Shown here: piece by piece, positions 25,340 through 34,306 of the stretch
How positions within the stretch are numbered: the first letter of the stretch is position 1
How the letters are laid out: each line of letters begins with the position of its first letter
Assembly (NCBI GenBank): GCA_026387455.1
Contig: JAPLLR010000063.1
Span: 1 to 41,090 of the forward strand
DNA: 41,090 bases
Direction: 5' to 3'
Origin: Candidatus Omnitrophota bacterium
GTDB taxonomy: Bacteria > Omnitrophota > Gorgyraeia > Gygaellales > Profunditerraquicolaceae
Program-made: the position numbers and the translations under genes
The notes under the pieces: model-generated
The model's input: the letters and a program-made list of their open reading frames with translations, nothing else
Database searches by the model: none
Told to the model about the DNA's origin: nothing

Positions 25340-26253
25340 ATCCCTACGCCAAACAGATTTCGGTAGTCATAGTTGCTTATAATTCAGAAGAATTCATTGA
25401 AGATTGCCTTGATTCTTTAGCCAGGCAGGATTTTAAGGATTTTGAAGTAATTATTATAGATAACAATTCAAAAGATAAAACAAAAGAAATTATAAAAATT
25501 AAATATCCCGATGTGCATATAATCGAAAACCACAGTAACGAAGGCCCCTGTAAGGCGCGTAATCAAGGTATAGCCGTGGCTAGGGGTGAGTTTATATTGT
25601 GTCTTGACCATGATACCAGATTTCACCAGAATTTCTTAGGTACTTTGTACTCTTCCATAAAGAATAGAGATTGTATCGCGGGGGTTGGCCCGAAGATCCT
25701 GATGGCAGATACAAAAATAATTTATAGCTTTGGAATACACAGAACTTTCTTGCGTCGTTTTTATGACATTGGAAGCGGAAAAAAAGATTTAGGAGTAGAA
25801 AATATAGAAAAATATGTTTTTGGCGTATCGGCTGCGGCAGTATTGTATAGAAAAAAGGCGTTAGAGGATATATGGTTTAAGGGGGAGTATTTCGACAAAG
25901 ACTTTTTTTATTTCTTGGAAGATGTTGATATAAGCTGGAGAATGCGCAAAAAAGGATGGGAGTTTCTGTATCTTCCGCAGGCTCAATGCTTGCATATCGG
26001 GGGAAGGTCCAGGAAGAAGGATGGGATTTCGCAGTATCTTTGCATGAGAAACAGATACTTATTAATCATTAAGAATGAGTCGTTGTTCGGGTTACTGAGG
26101 TTCCTTGCGGTATTTCCGGTATATGATTTATGGCGCATACTGTTTATGTTATTGGCAAATACTCGCTATTGTTTGAAGGCGCTTAATGATATAAGGCAAC
26201 TTTATCCTGCAATGGTTGGTAAGAGATATTCTAGGAATTTTAGCAATGCCTAA
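25336..26253 (+). CDS. GT2-family glycosyltransferase
   Basis: This is a complete 305-residue rhamnosyl-type GT2 enzyme: 'ISVVIVAYNSEEFIEDCLDS' near the start, 'IIIDNNSKDKTK', 'NEGPCKARNQGI', the metal-binding 'CLDHDTRF' (89-96), and the catalytic 'FLEDVDISWRMRKKGW' (193-208). A hydrophobic C-terminal stretch (about 250-280) suggests membrane contact. It starts inside the end of the radical SAM gene (ATGA) and ends eight bases into the O-antigen ligase-like gene. Sequence and layout resemble the enzyme at 22815-23981, so the pair probably arose from related ancestors and builds adjacent linkages. Confidence 0.9.
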   Translation: MNPYAKQISVVIVAYNSEEFIEDCLDSLARQDFKDFEVIIIDNNSKDKTKEIIKIKYPDVHIIENHSNEGPCKARNQGIAVARGEFILCLDHDTRFHQNFLGTLYSSIKNRDCIAGVGPKILMADTKIIYSFGIHRTFLRRFYDIGSGKKDLGVENIEKYVFGVSAAAVLYRKKALEDIWFKGEYFDKDFFYFLEDVDISWRMRKKGWEFLYLPQAQCLHIGGRSRKKDGISQYLCMRNRYLLIIKNESLFGLLRFLAVFPVYDLWRILFMLLANTRYCLKALNDIRQLYPAMVGKRYSRNFSNA

Positions 26254-27487
26254 TAATGCTTCTAAATACTGGCAGGTTTCATTGTTCCTTATTTTCTTTG
26301 TATGGATTTCGTTCTTTCCGTTTCCCCTGGTGGACCGTTACGGGTGGTATATCAAGATAGTTTTTGGTGTAATTTTGCTTTTTATTAATTTTTTTAATAA
26401 AGTGCAAAATCCGCTGATTGAGGCTCGAGATTGGCCTTTATGGTTGTTTCTGTTTGTTATTCCATTAAGCATTGTTGGCGCCGTTAATAAAAGCCTTGCT
26501 CTGAGCGCGTATTTGAATATCGCCTTAGCATTCTTAGTTGCTTTTTACATTGGTAAGTTAGTATTCGGTTCTCTGCAGAATAAGGTGTTTTTCTTTTTGG
26601 TTATTAGCGCATGTGCGTTTATTGTGGCAACATACGGATTATTTGAATTTGTTGTTGGTAAGAATATATTATACGTGAAATTTGTCCCAAACAGTTATTA
26701 TGAACGATATAGCGTTTATTTCCCTCGTCCCATGTCAACACAGTTTAACCCGGTTATTCTAGGGTCTTTTCTAATTGGATGCTTGCCATTTAGCTTTATT
26801 TTTTGCGAATCTAAAAAAAAGCTTCACCGGATTTTCGGAACTATTGCAGTCATTGTAAGCGTAAGCATAATATTGCTTACTGCTTCCCGAGGAGTTTTTC
26901 TGGGCTTTGCGGCTCTTTGCGGATTTTATCTATGGAAAAGCGGCAAAAGAAAACTTACTTTTGTTTATATACTTTTACTCCTTATTTTCGCATTTTTCTG
27001 TTCTTTCTCGGTAAACAAGAACCTGCGTCAAATCGGCTTTGATAAGATATTATATGGAACATTTGATAGTTCAATATCAAGCTATCGCGCTGACAGGGCT
27101 TCTATGGCGATGCGTATGGCCAGCGAACATCCAATTTCGGGAGTGGGTCTTAAGCATTTCAGGTTGCTTTTTAATAAGTATTCGAAGTATGACGACGGCT
27201 CAATTGAACCTTATGAGTTTATGATTCCGGATAATATGTATCTATCTTTTTTGTCAGAGACAGGATTTTTAGGGCTATTAGCTTTTTTGACTTTTATTTT
27301 TTTGTTAGTAAGGAGGGGCATACAGAGATTTAATGCCGAACAGGATAGGCAGGTTAAATTGATAATACTGATGCCGTTATGCGCTTTGATTGGGCTGTTG
27401 GTGAATATGGGAGCTTACGATTTATTTTATTGGGACAACCCCTTAATGCTATTTTCCTTAATATGCGGATTTATTTCAGCTGCTTGA
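26246..27487 (+). CDS. O-antigen ligase/polymerase-like membrane protein (Wzy_C family)
   Basis: The 413-residue protein has about eleven membrane helices and the signature of the WaaL/Wzy superfamily: 'LTASRGVFLGF' (where the Arg helps bind the lipid-linked glycan), 'HPISGVGLKHFRLLFNKY' and the periplasmic 'PDNMYLSFLSETGFLGLLAF', the place where ligases have a catalytic His. Here the corresponding 'DNMY' replaces the usual 'HNhy', so the family histidine is missing. The start at ATG 26246 has an AGGAA site; ATG 26216 is upstream in frame inside the previous gene. It could polymerise or attach the chain, but an ABC export system normally has no Wzy. Confidence 0.78.
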   Translation: MPNNASKYWQVSLFLIFFVWISFFPFPLVDRYGWYIKIVFGVILLFINFFNKVQNPLIEARDWPLWLFLFVIPLSIVGAVNKSLALSAYLNIALAFLVAFYIGKLVFGSLQNKVFFFLVISACAFIVATYGLFEFVVGKNILYVKFVPNSYYERYSVYFPRPMSTQFNPVILGSFLIGCLPFSFIFCESKKKLHRIFGTIAVIVSVSIILLTASRGVFLGFAALCGFYLWKSGKRKLTFVYILLLLIFAFFCSFSVNKNLRQIGFDKILYGTFDSSISSYRADRASMAMRMASEHPISGVGLKHFRLLFNKYSKYDDGSIEPYEFMIPDNMYLSFLSETGFLGLLAFLTFIFLLVRRGIQRFNAEQDRQVKLIILMPLCALIGLLVNMGAYDLFYWDNPLMLFSLICGFISAA

Positions 27488-27891
27488 TCTTCGGAGTTGT
27501 ATTAATCCCGTTTTTTTTATTAATAGAAGCTAACGGGCAAACTAACATTGAAAAGGCTAAATTACTATATATGGACGCCAGATTTAATGATGCCATTGCA
27601 GAGTTGAATAGTGAATTAGACGTTGATCCCGGTATTGCGGAAACCTATCTTTATCGGGGTAATGCATATTACTCTAAAGCGGATTTTAAATCGGCAATTC
27701 GAGATTATTCTAAGGCGATTGAGATTGATCCTGATTATGCGCTCGCCTATTATAACCGGGCAGTAACTTATTATTCAAGTCAAGGTTATGAAATGGCCTG
27801 GAAGGATGTTCATCGCGCTCATAAGTTAGGATATGAACCCCATGTCGATTTTATTGAGCAGTTGAAAGTGGATACGGGAAGAATAGAATAA
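27463..27891 (+). CDS. Secreted or periplasmic TPR protein
   Basis: The 142-residue protein starts with a clear signal-type segment ('MRIYFSCLIFGVVLIPFFLL', residues 1-20) followed by three TPR units: 'KAKLLYMDARFNDAIAELNS', 'LYRGNAYYSKADFKSAIRDY' and 'YYNRAVTYYSSQGYEMAWKD'. The start at ATG 27463 overlaps the end of the O-antigen ligase-like gene by 25 bases and gives a good signal; a longer frame from 27379 would bury it. The stop abuts the next ATG. It probably acts as a small protein-protein adaptor at the membrane or in the periplasm; partner unknown. Confidence 0.8.
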   Translation: MRIYFSCLIFGVVLIPFFLLIEANGQTNIEKAKLLYMDARFNDAIAELNSELDVDPGIAETYLYRGNAYYSKADFKSAIRDYSKAIEIDPDYALAYYNRAVTYYSSQGYEMAWKDVHRAHKLGYEPHVDFIEQLKVDTGRIE

Positions 27892-29088
27892 ATGATACCG
27901 AGACGTAAGGCTCATATTTTACCGGGTGAGTTTTGTAAAGCACTCTGGGCATGTCAAGAAGAAAAGAATTTCTCTGTCTCTTGTGTGGGGCGGTGGGAGG
28001 AAGCTTTTGCGCGGTATAACGGTTCGCAATTCGCGGTGAGCACAGGTTCAGGACGTTTAGGCCTAGAGCTTATTTTGCGGGCTTTGGAGTTGAAGCAGGC
28101 TGATGAAGTGATTATTCCGGCCTACACTTTAAAGGATCTGGTAGGAATAATTCAGTCTCTTGGGTTGGTCGCTGTTCCCGCGGATATTGACAACGAAACT
28201 TTTAATATAAGCCAGGAGTCGATAGAGAAGAGGGTTACCTCGCGCACGAAAGTAATTCTGGCTACGCATTTGTTCGGAGCTCCTTGTGAAATTATCAAGA
28301 TCCAGGAGATAGCCCGTAAAAACTCTATTTTTGTCATTGAAGATTGTGCTCACGCGGCCGGCGCAGTATTCCAGGGGCACAAAGTCGGCAGTTTCGGTGA
28401 TGCATCTTTTTTTAGCTTTGAGACCATGAAGCCTATTAATACCTATGGCGGAGGAATGGTGGTTACTAATTCGCAAAGGCTTGCCGATAGTATCCGCTTA
28501 ATATCCGCCGGATTCAGAATAGATGAAAATGTGCCTACAGCGAAGGTTATAAGCACTTTGTGTGAAACCGGTTTTCTATCTACGCCTTTAGCGTATCCAG
28601 CTTTATATATGATGGCTTCTAGGGGCTGGAGTACATATTGTTCGGCCATTTATAGGAGAGTTCAAAAGCCAGCCGGAAGAAAGACTTTTTCTGATTTCCA
28701 GGCTTTAGTGGGTTTGGAGAAACTGAAGTCTCTTGACGAAAGGATCAAGGCTAGAAATAAAAAAGCGCAAACCCTACGGGAGTCCTTAAGTGATTCTATC
28801 AAGATCCAGTCAATTATCCCGGGGTCACTTTCGAGCTATTATTTTTTTGTGGCAATAGTTGATTCGGATGTGTGGAAAACCAGGAAGTTTTTACTGAGGC
28901 GGGGCATTGATGCCGGGATAGGCTCTGAGATTGCTGATGATTGCGCCATGCTGTTGGGGTACCACGATTGTCCGAATGCGAAAAAGGTATTTGAGCGCGC
29001 TATTCAGATACCACTCTATGAAGATATTTCAGAGCGCGCTATTAAATATGTGGCTAAAACACTATCCACATCAGTAAAGGAAAAATGA
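27892..29088 (+). CDS. DegT/DnrJ/EryC1/StrS-family PLP aminotransferase
   Basis: The family transfers an amino group from glutamate to a keto-nucleotide sugar, making amino sugars for surface glycans. The 398 residues show 'FAVSTGSGRLGLELILRA', the PLP-pyridine Asp151 in 'VIEDCAHAAGAVF', 'SFGDASFFSFETMKPINTYG' with Lys180 as the Schiff-base lysine, and 'ARNKKAQTLRESL'. The usual 'SFHPTKNLTTGEGG' is changed to 'SFETMKPINTYGGG' but the lysine is kept. The ATG abuts the previous stop and the end overlaps the next gene by four bases. A role in making an amino sugar for this glycan is inferred. Confidence 0.88.
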   Translation: MIPRRKAHILPGEFCKALWACQEEKNFSVSCVGRWEEAFARYNGSQFAVSTGSGRLGLELILRALELKQADEVIIPAYTLKDLVGIIQSLGLVAVPADIDNETFNISQESIEKRVTSRTKVILATHLFGAPCEIIKIQEIARKNSIFVIEDCAHAAGAVFQGHKVGSFGDASFFSFETMKPINTYGGGMVVTNSQRLADSIRLISAGFRIDENVPTAKVISTLCETGFLSTPLAYPALYMMASRGWSTYCSAIYRRVQKPAGRKTFSDFQALVGLEKLKSLDERIKARNKKAQTLRESLSDSIKIQSIIPGSLSSYYFFVAIVDSDVWKTRKFLLRRGIDAGIGSEIADDCAMLLGYHDCPNAKKVFERAIQIPLYEDISERAIKYVAKTLSTSVKEK

Positions 29089-30167
29089 AGTTAAAAGATT
29101 CAATTCGTTACGTCGGTGATTTTCTTGAGGTAAAACGCTGCAGGAGAAAGATGCAGCCTCCCCCCAGTATTTTATTTCCGCTTATCTGGATAACCGGAAA
29201 ATGTAACCTGAAATGCAAGATGTGCGACCAGTGGTTGGAAGAGAAGCAGCCTGTAGATGAGCTCTCGACTAAAGAATGGCTCGAAGTTATCGATTCCGCT
29301 TGTAACCTGCGGGCTGCAATTATACTTATTACGGGGGGAGAGCCATTCTTAAGGGCGGATATATTTGATATCCTCGGTTACATCAGAAGAAAAGGGTTGT
29401 CTTCGCATATCTGCACTAATGGGACGCTGCTTAATGAATCTGTGGTTGAGAAATTAAAAAGTTCGGGATTGGATAGTATTTCGGTCTCTCTGGATAGCCA
29501 TATTCCGGAGGTATACAACATTATCCGCGGGGCGCATGTTTTTGATGATGTGGTAAACGGTATCAAGATATTACGAAAAGGGATTCCTCGACTTAAGATC
29601 GGGATAAACTGTTTCATTTCTAAATCGAATTTTAAAGATATCTATAAAATGGTTCCATATGCGCAAAGCCTGGGAGTTGACCAGATCAAGTTCGATACTA
29701 TACATACTCACCTCAGGCATCGGAAAAAGAGCCTGACTAATGTGGATGAGCTTCTTTTCTCTGAAAAGGATTTGCCCGAGCTTTCTCAAGAGATGCATAA
29801 ATTGCTTACTACCTTTTCCAAGAGCCGTTTATTGACAAATTCCCGCACCTTCATTAATGGAATCATTCACGCCTATAATGGTAAGACGCATCCGTGGGGT
29901 TGTTTCGCGGGCTATGTTTCTTGCACAATTGATCCTTCGGGGAAGGTTACACCTTGTGATAATACCGATAGCGGACTTGACGTGCGCAAAAACACGCTTG
30001 AAGAAATATGGAATTCCGAAAGATTCCAGGAGCTCAGGAATAATGTGCACAACTGCTCTTTGGCATGCTGGGATTCTACTCATGCGGAGCTCAATATCAG
30101 GTGCGCAAGGTGGGGGTTGTTTAGGGAGTTTAAGCAGATAGCCAGGGAGCTTAATTTTTACTGTTAA
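29085..30167 (+). CDS. Radical SAM enzyme with C-terminal SPASM-like domain
   Basis: The 360-residue protein has the cluster motif Cys40, Cys44, Cys47 in 'TGKCNLKCKMCDQW', then 'ILITGGEPFLRADIFDIL' (SAM-binding GGEP), 'ICTNGTLLNESVVEKL' and 'SISVSLDSHIPEVYNIIRG'. The C-terminal part, 'GCFAGYVSCTIDPSGKVTPC', has cysteines and ends 'VHNCSLACWDS', the layout of SPASM/Twitch domains that bind extra clusters. SPASM enzymes include PqqE, AlbA and sugar or peptide epimerases and cyclases. No precursor peptide gene is nearby, so a sugar or lipid substrate is more likely here. It overlaps the aminotransferase (ATGA). Confidence 0.9.
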   Translation: MKLKDSIRYVGDFLEVKRCRRKMQPPPSILFPLIWITGKCNLKCKMCDQWLEEKQPVDELSTKEWLEVIDSACNLRAAIILITGGEPFLRADIFDILGYIRRKGLSSHICTNGTLLNESVVEKLKSSGLDSISVSLDSHIPEVYNIIRGAHVFDDVVNGIKILRKGIPRLKIGINCFISKSNFKDIYKMVPYAQSLGVDQIKFDTIHTHLRHRKKSLTNVDELLFSEKDLPELSQEMHKLLTTFSKSRLLTNSRTFINGIIHAYNGKTHPWGCFAGYVSCTIDPSGKVTPCDNTDSGLDVRKNTLEEIWNSERFQELRNNVHNCSLACWDSTHAELNIRCARWGLFREFKQIARELNFYC

Positions 30168-30169
30168 AG

Positions 30170-31792
30170 ATGGATAAACGAGCAGTCGCCAATTTTCTTA
30201 TAGTAGCTTTAGTTTTTAGCTATTTTTTTATTGTTTTTGATGTAAACTTCCGTGGCCCGGATGAGCCAATTTATTTTGCTTATACCGCAAGCGTAATTGA
30301 AGATGGAGACTTAAACGCCGTGAACCAATTTTATAAAGGGAGTGCAAAGTTCGTTTCGCAGACTTACAATCTTCCGGATTTTCATAACCACGGTGGCGTG
30401 ATCCTATGGGCTCCGGTTTACGCGTACGGAAAGCTTTTTGGTTCTGAAAAAGCAATTAAATGCGCGTTGTCATTGAGCACTGTGATATTCAGTTTTTTTA
30501 CATTGATTTTTAGTTTTATGCTTTGCCGTAAGTTATTTTCTGAAAAAACCTCATTATTGGCTACGGTGATTATGTTTTTTGCAACACCGTACTTTTATTT
30601 TACATTTTTTCAGCCCGGAAACGGTCAGATAATCGCTAGTCTGTTATCGGTTATGTCAATTTTTACTCTTTACTACGCGTCCGCCATGAACCGCCTACAC
30701 TGGTTTCTTTACGGTATGTTTTTTTCTGTATGTTTGGCGATAAAACTAGACCTGTGGTTCCAGATTTTCCTTATTGCTATGTGTTTTGCGGCCCTATACT
30801 ACAGAAAAGAGGTAAGTCCGCGCAAAGCGCTATATTTTGCCCTTGGCGTCCTACCAGTATTTATTTTAAATCTTGCCAACGATTATATTAAATACGGCAT
30901 CATGCGTAAGGGTGAGTTTTATTTATTTAACCCGCATAATTTCTATTTTTTAGACCAGCTGTTTTCTTCCTATCGCGGTTATTTCTATACTTCCCCGATT
31001 TTTTATATTTCGTTGCTTGGGTTTATGCTTGTAATTTACGCTTTGCTCAAAAAAAGGTTTTCGGATAACGCAGAGCGCTGGAAATTGACGCTGCTTTTTC
31101 TGTTGTCTATATATGTTCTTTTAAAAATATTTTTTATCTCTTTTCGTTATGCCTGGGGAGGAGGGACGACCGGCGCAAGACACCTACTTACGGAATTCCC
31201 GGTATTTGTGCTATTGTATGCCTTCGCAATAGAAAATCAGAAGCGTCTCCTTAGATGTGTGATTTATATTCTATCGCTTATCATGGTATTCTGGAATTTG
31301 ATGGTTATTTCCGAATTTATAAAAGGAGTGGATATAAATTACTTTGTTGGGGCCCCGGAATTAATCACGCGTTTTTCTTCACTTGGCGTGCTTTTTGATA
31401 TTTTGTTACAGCCAAAGGATATATGGCTTAAGTTATCGGTTTGTTTGCCGTTAATAGCTATTATCTTACTATTGATTACTGTTGTGATGGCAGGGGGCGC
31501 AAAGTTTACCGCCCAGGAGCGTGTTTTTAAATTAATGGGTAGTCTTGCCGTTTATGCGTTTTTGTCCTATGGATTGATCACACTCTTAAATATCGGCAAT
31601 AATAAGCGTAATGTCGAGGCGCTTAAGGCGGAAGGTTTCTTTACGGGATCCGCTGTCTTGAACAGTCGGGATTACGAAAGGGAAGAAAATGTGGCTTCGA
31701 TGGATGAGATGATCGATCACTTTACTTTAAAGAAGGATTTCGCAATAGTAGAGAAAATCAAGCAGGTTAAAAAGAAGACTTACGGAGATTGA
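30170..31792 (+). CDS. PMT/GT39-like membrane glycosyltransferase, copy A
   Basis: This 540-residue polytopic protein (about twelve helices) resembles PMT-family enzymes that use polyprenyl-phosphate sugars. After the first helix comes 'FRGPDEPIYFAYTASVIEDG' with the acidic PDEP pair, and 'YNLPDFHNHGGVILWAPVYA'. The C-terminal 95 residues form a further hydrophobic helix plus a charged tail ('LLNIGNNKRNVEALKAEGFF', 'YEREENVASMDEM'). It is clearly paralogous to the gene at 32878-34302, with the same loop motif and the same 'AMNRLHWFLYGMFFSVCLAI' segment. It starts two bases after a radical SAM gene. Confidence 0.82.
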   Translation: MDKRAVANFLIVALVFSYFFIVFDVNFRGPDEPIYFAYTASVIEDGDLNAVNQFYKGSAKFVSQTYNLPDFHNHGGVILWAPVYAYGKLFGSEKAIKCALSLSTVIFSFFTLIFSFMLCRKLFSEKTSLLATVIMFFATPYFYFTFFQPGNGQIIASLLSVMSIFTLYYASAMNRLHWFLYGMFFSVCLAIKLDLWFQIFLIAMCFAALYYRKEVSPRKALYFALGVLPVFILNLANDYIKYGIMRKGEFYLFNPHNFYFLDQLFSSYRGYFYTSPIFYISLLGFMLVIYALLKKRFSDNAERWKLTLLFLLSIYVLLKIFFISFRYAWGGGTTGARHLLTEFPVFVLLYAFAIENQKRLLRCVIYILSLIMVFWNLMVISEFIKGVDINYFVGAPELITRFSSLGVLFDILLQPKDIWLKLSVCLPLIAIILLLITVVMAGGAKFTAQERVFKLMGSLAVYAFLSYGLITLLNIGNNKRNVEALKAEGFFTGSAVLNSRDYEREENVASMDEMIDHFTLKKDFAIVEKIKQVKKKTYGD

Positions 31793-31811
31793 TGCTGGAG
31801 GCAGGATAAAT

Positions 31812-32876
31812 ATGGACCATTTAGGGATAGATAGCCATAAGCTTATGTATCATGTAGAACGGGTGAACAAATGGCAAAAGGGAGAAGATATTTTCCCTAT
31901 TTACGTAGAGGTGGGACTTTACGGTGCATGCAACCACAGGTGTATTTTCTGTGCTTTTGATTTTCTCGGGCATAAAAATACCTCACTTGATGATAAAGGG
32001 CTGAAAAAATTTATCATCCAGGCAGCTAAGGGCGGAGTAAAAGCGATTCTTTATTCCGGAGAGGGTGAGCCACTTTTGCATGACAGAGCCCTCGAAATTA
32101 TCGCATTTACTAAGAGATGTGGCATCGATGTCGCCCTCGTCACAAACGGAGTATTGTTAGATAAAATAACGGTAAGGAAGTTGTTGCGTGATCTGTCTTG
32201 GCTGAAGGTCAGCCTTGATGCAGCTACAAGGAATACCTATTCTCTGATCCATGGCGCACGGAAAGATGATTTCGACAAAGTAATGAGGAATCTTAAGGAA
32301 GCGGTAAGGATAAGGAATAAGTTCAGGTATGGTTGTGTTATCGGCGCGCAGGCGTTACTGTTGCCGCAAAATCTTGCGGAGATGGGCCGCTTGGCCAAAC
32401 TTTTAAAAGAAATAGGGGTAGATTATTTGGCCATAAAGCCATACTGCCAGCACGCCTTAAGCAATAAAAAAACATACTTATCTCCTAAGGGAATTAATTT
32501 GCATTCGTTAGAAAAGGATCTGGAAAGATATTCGGATGATTCCTTCAGGGTCATTTTACGAAAAAATGCTATTGGCAAAATGGAAAGGGATCGACCATAT
32601 AATAAATGTTTCGGGGTGTCTTTCGCCACTCATATTACCGCAAGCGGCGATGTCTATCCTTGCAATGCTTTTATCGGATCTAAAGAATACTGTTATGGAA
32701 ATATTTGCAAAAAAGATTTCAGAGATATTTGGCTGGGACCGAGACGCAAAAGGATAATATCTAAACTTAACCGTAGGTTGAGCGTGAGTAAATGTCGTGT
32801 TGCCTGCCGCTTGGATGAGATAAACAGATACCTGTGGGAGTTAAGGCATACGGTAGACCATGTAAATTTTATTTAG
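31812..32876 (+). CDS. Radical SAM enzyme, SPASM-like
   Basis: The 354-residue protein has the cluster motif Cys40, Cys44, Cys47 in 'YGACNHRCIFCAFD', 'ILYSGEGEPLLHDRALEIIA' (GEGEP in place of GGEP), 'LVTNGVLLDKI' and 'LKVSLDAATRNTYSLIHG'. The C-terminal part holds 'CFGVSFATHITASGDVYPCN' and further cysteines, an arrangement like SPASM domains. It sits between the two PMT-like paralogs, as the radical SAM gene at 29085 sits before the first, so the unit radical SAM + PMT occurs twice. The two radical SAM proteins are only moderately alike. Substrate unknown. Confidence 0.88.
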   Translation: MDHLGIDSHKLMYHVERVNKWQKGEDIFPIYVEVGLYGACNHRCIFCAFDFLGHKNTSLDDKGLKKFIIQAAKGGVKAILYSGEGEPLLHDRALEIIAFTKRCGIDVALVTNGVLLDKITVRKLLRDLSWLKVSLDAATRNTYSLIHGARKDDFDKVMRNLKEAVRIRNKFRYGCVIGAQALLLPQNLAEMGRLAKLLKEIGVDYLAIKPYCQHALSNKKTYLSPKGINLHSLEKDLERYSDDSFRVILRKNAIGKMERDRPYNKCFGVSFATHITASGDVYPCNAFIGSKEYCYGNICKKDFRDIWLGPRRKRIISKLNRRLSVSKCRVACRLDEINRYLWELRHTVDHVNFI

Positions 32877-32877
32877 A

Positions 32878-34302
32878 ATGTTCAAAAAACACAAATATCA
32901 ACTTATTGTCGGAGCTCTGGTTTTTATTTATCTTTTCTTGGTTTATGATGTGAATTTTAGGGGCCCAGATGAGCCGGTCTATTTTGCTTATACCGCAAGC
33001 ATAGTCAAAGATGGGGATTTGAATATTATAAATCAGTTTTACAATGATTATGGGCAGTATGTTTCTAAGACCTATAATCTGCCGGATTTCCATAATCACG
33101 GAGGTGTTATTTTCTGGGCACCGTTTTTTTTGCTCGGGAAATCTATTTATTCAGTAGCTGATTGGCTGAATATCGCGAGTATAGCTGATGAGGGGTTGGA
33201 TAAGATGATCAAGTGCGCGATGTCTTTTAGCACAATAATTTTCGGATTTTTTACTTTGTTTTTTACTTTTTTACTCTGCCGCAAGCTTTTTTCTGATAAA
33301 GCAGCGTTCTGGTCAACCCTGCTTATGCTCTTTGCCACGCCGTTCGCCTATTTTACACTTTTTGAGACAGGTAACGGCCAGATAGTCGCGTCCATGCTTT
33401 CAGCTATATTGATTTTCGTGCTTTATAATTACGCACCAGCCATGAATGGAAAACACTGGTTTGTATATGGCATGTTTTTTTCTATTTGTCTGGCAGTAAG
33501 AGTTGAGCTATGGTCGATGTTTATACTTTTTATTCTTCCTTACGTTTTAATCCTTTGTCTGTCTAAAAGTATTCGCTGGAACGCTCTTGTATTATTGATA
33601 GCGGGTATTTTGCCGATCTTTATTCTAAGATTGATAAATGCTTATTTAAAATATGGGGAAATCCGCCCGGAAGAGCTGTTTTATATTATTTCTTTTCTTC
33701 AGTTTAAGTCTTCTTATCAATTCAACGGACTGTTTAGCACATTCCGCGCAGTGATCTATTCTTCACCGATTATTCTGATCTGTTTTGCCGGGGTTACGGT
33801 AAGCGTTGTCGGATTGATCAAGAAAATCTTAAAAAAAGAGACATGTCTGAATGAGTGTTTTTTGATAACTGCAGCAATATACTTATTTTTTAAGCTTTAT
33901 TCTTTGAGCCGAATCTTTAGTCCGGCAGGTGACGCGTTGACTGGCCGGTGTTTTCTTACGGAGTTTACATTATTTGTTTTATTTTATGGGTATTTCGTAA
34001 ATATGCAGAAAGGGAGGTTGCGGCTTTCTTGGATAGCCGTATCAATCCTCTTTATGGGCTGGAACCTGCTTGTTATCGCGGAATATATTGTGGGTTTTGA
34101 TTGGCTGTATGTATATTCTAGCCCTGGAATAGCCGCACGAATCTTTAATCTTAAGTATATGCTATTTCCGCTATTTTTCATAAAAGATATTTATTTGAAA
34201 CTTTCATTCTTCTTGCCGCTGCTGGCTTTTGCATTGGCGGTAATTTTATTTTTGAAAAAAAAGATCCCATCATTAAATCACCATTGTAGAGAGCGGAGAT
34301 AA
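32878..34302 (+). CDS. PMT/GT39-like membrane glycosyltransferase, copy B, C-terminally shortened
   Basis: The 474-residue paralog of the gene at 30170 repeats its key loop 'FRGPDEPVYFAYTASIVKDG' and 'YNLPDFHNHGGVIFWAPFFL', and 'AMNGKHWFVYGMFFSICLAV'. It has about eleven helices and a 20-residue insertion after the second. It stops after 'ALAVILFLKKKIPSLNHHCR', just where copy A continues into its last helix and tail. That missing tail is found as the N-terminus of the next gene (34307). Whether the two proteins work together or the enzyme is now active without the tail is unknown. Confidence 0.82.
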   Translation: MFKKHKYQLIVGALVFIYLFLVYDVNFRGPDEPVYFAYTASIVKDGDLNIINQFYNDYGQYVSKTYNLPDFHNHGGVIFWAPFFLLGKSIYSVADWLNIASIADEGLDKMIKCAMSFSTIIFGFFTLFFTFLLCRKLFSDKAAFWSTLLMLFATPFAYFTLFETGNGQIVASMLSAILIFVLYNYAPAMNGKHWFVYGMFFSICLAVRVELWSMFILFILPYVLILCLSKSIRWNALVLLIAGILPIFILRLINAYLKYGEIRPEELFYIISFLQFKSSYQFNGLFSTFRAVIYSSPIILICFAGVTVSVVGLIKKILKKETCLNECFLITAAIYLFFKLYSLSRIFSPAGDALTGRCFLTEFTLFVLFYGYFVNMQKGRLRLSWIAVSILFMGWNLLVIAEYIVGFDWLYVYSSPGIAARIFNLKYMLFPLFFIKDIYLKLSFFLPLLAFALAVILFLKKKIPSLNHHCRERR

Positions 34303-34306
34303 AGAC

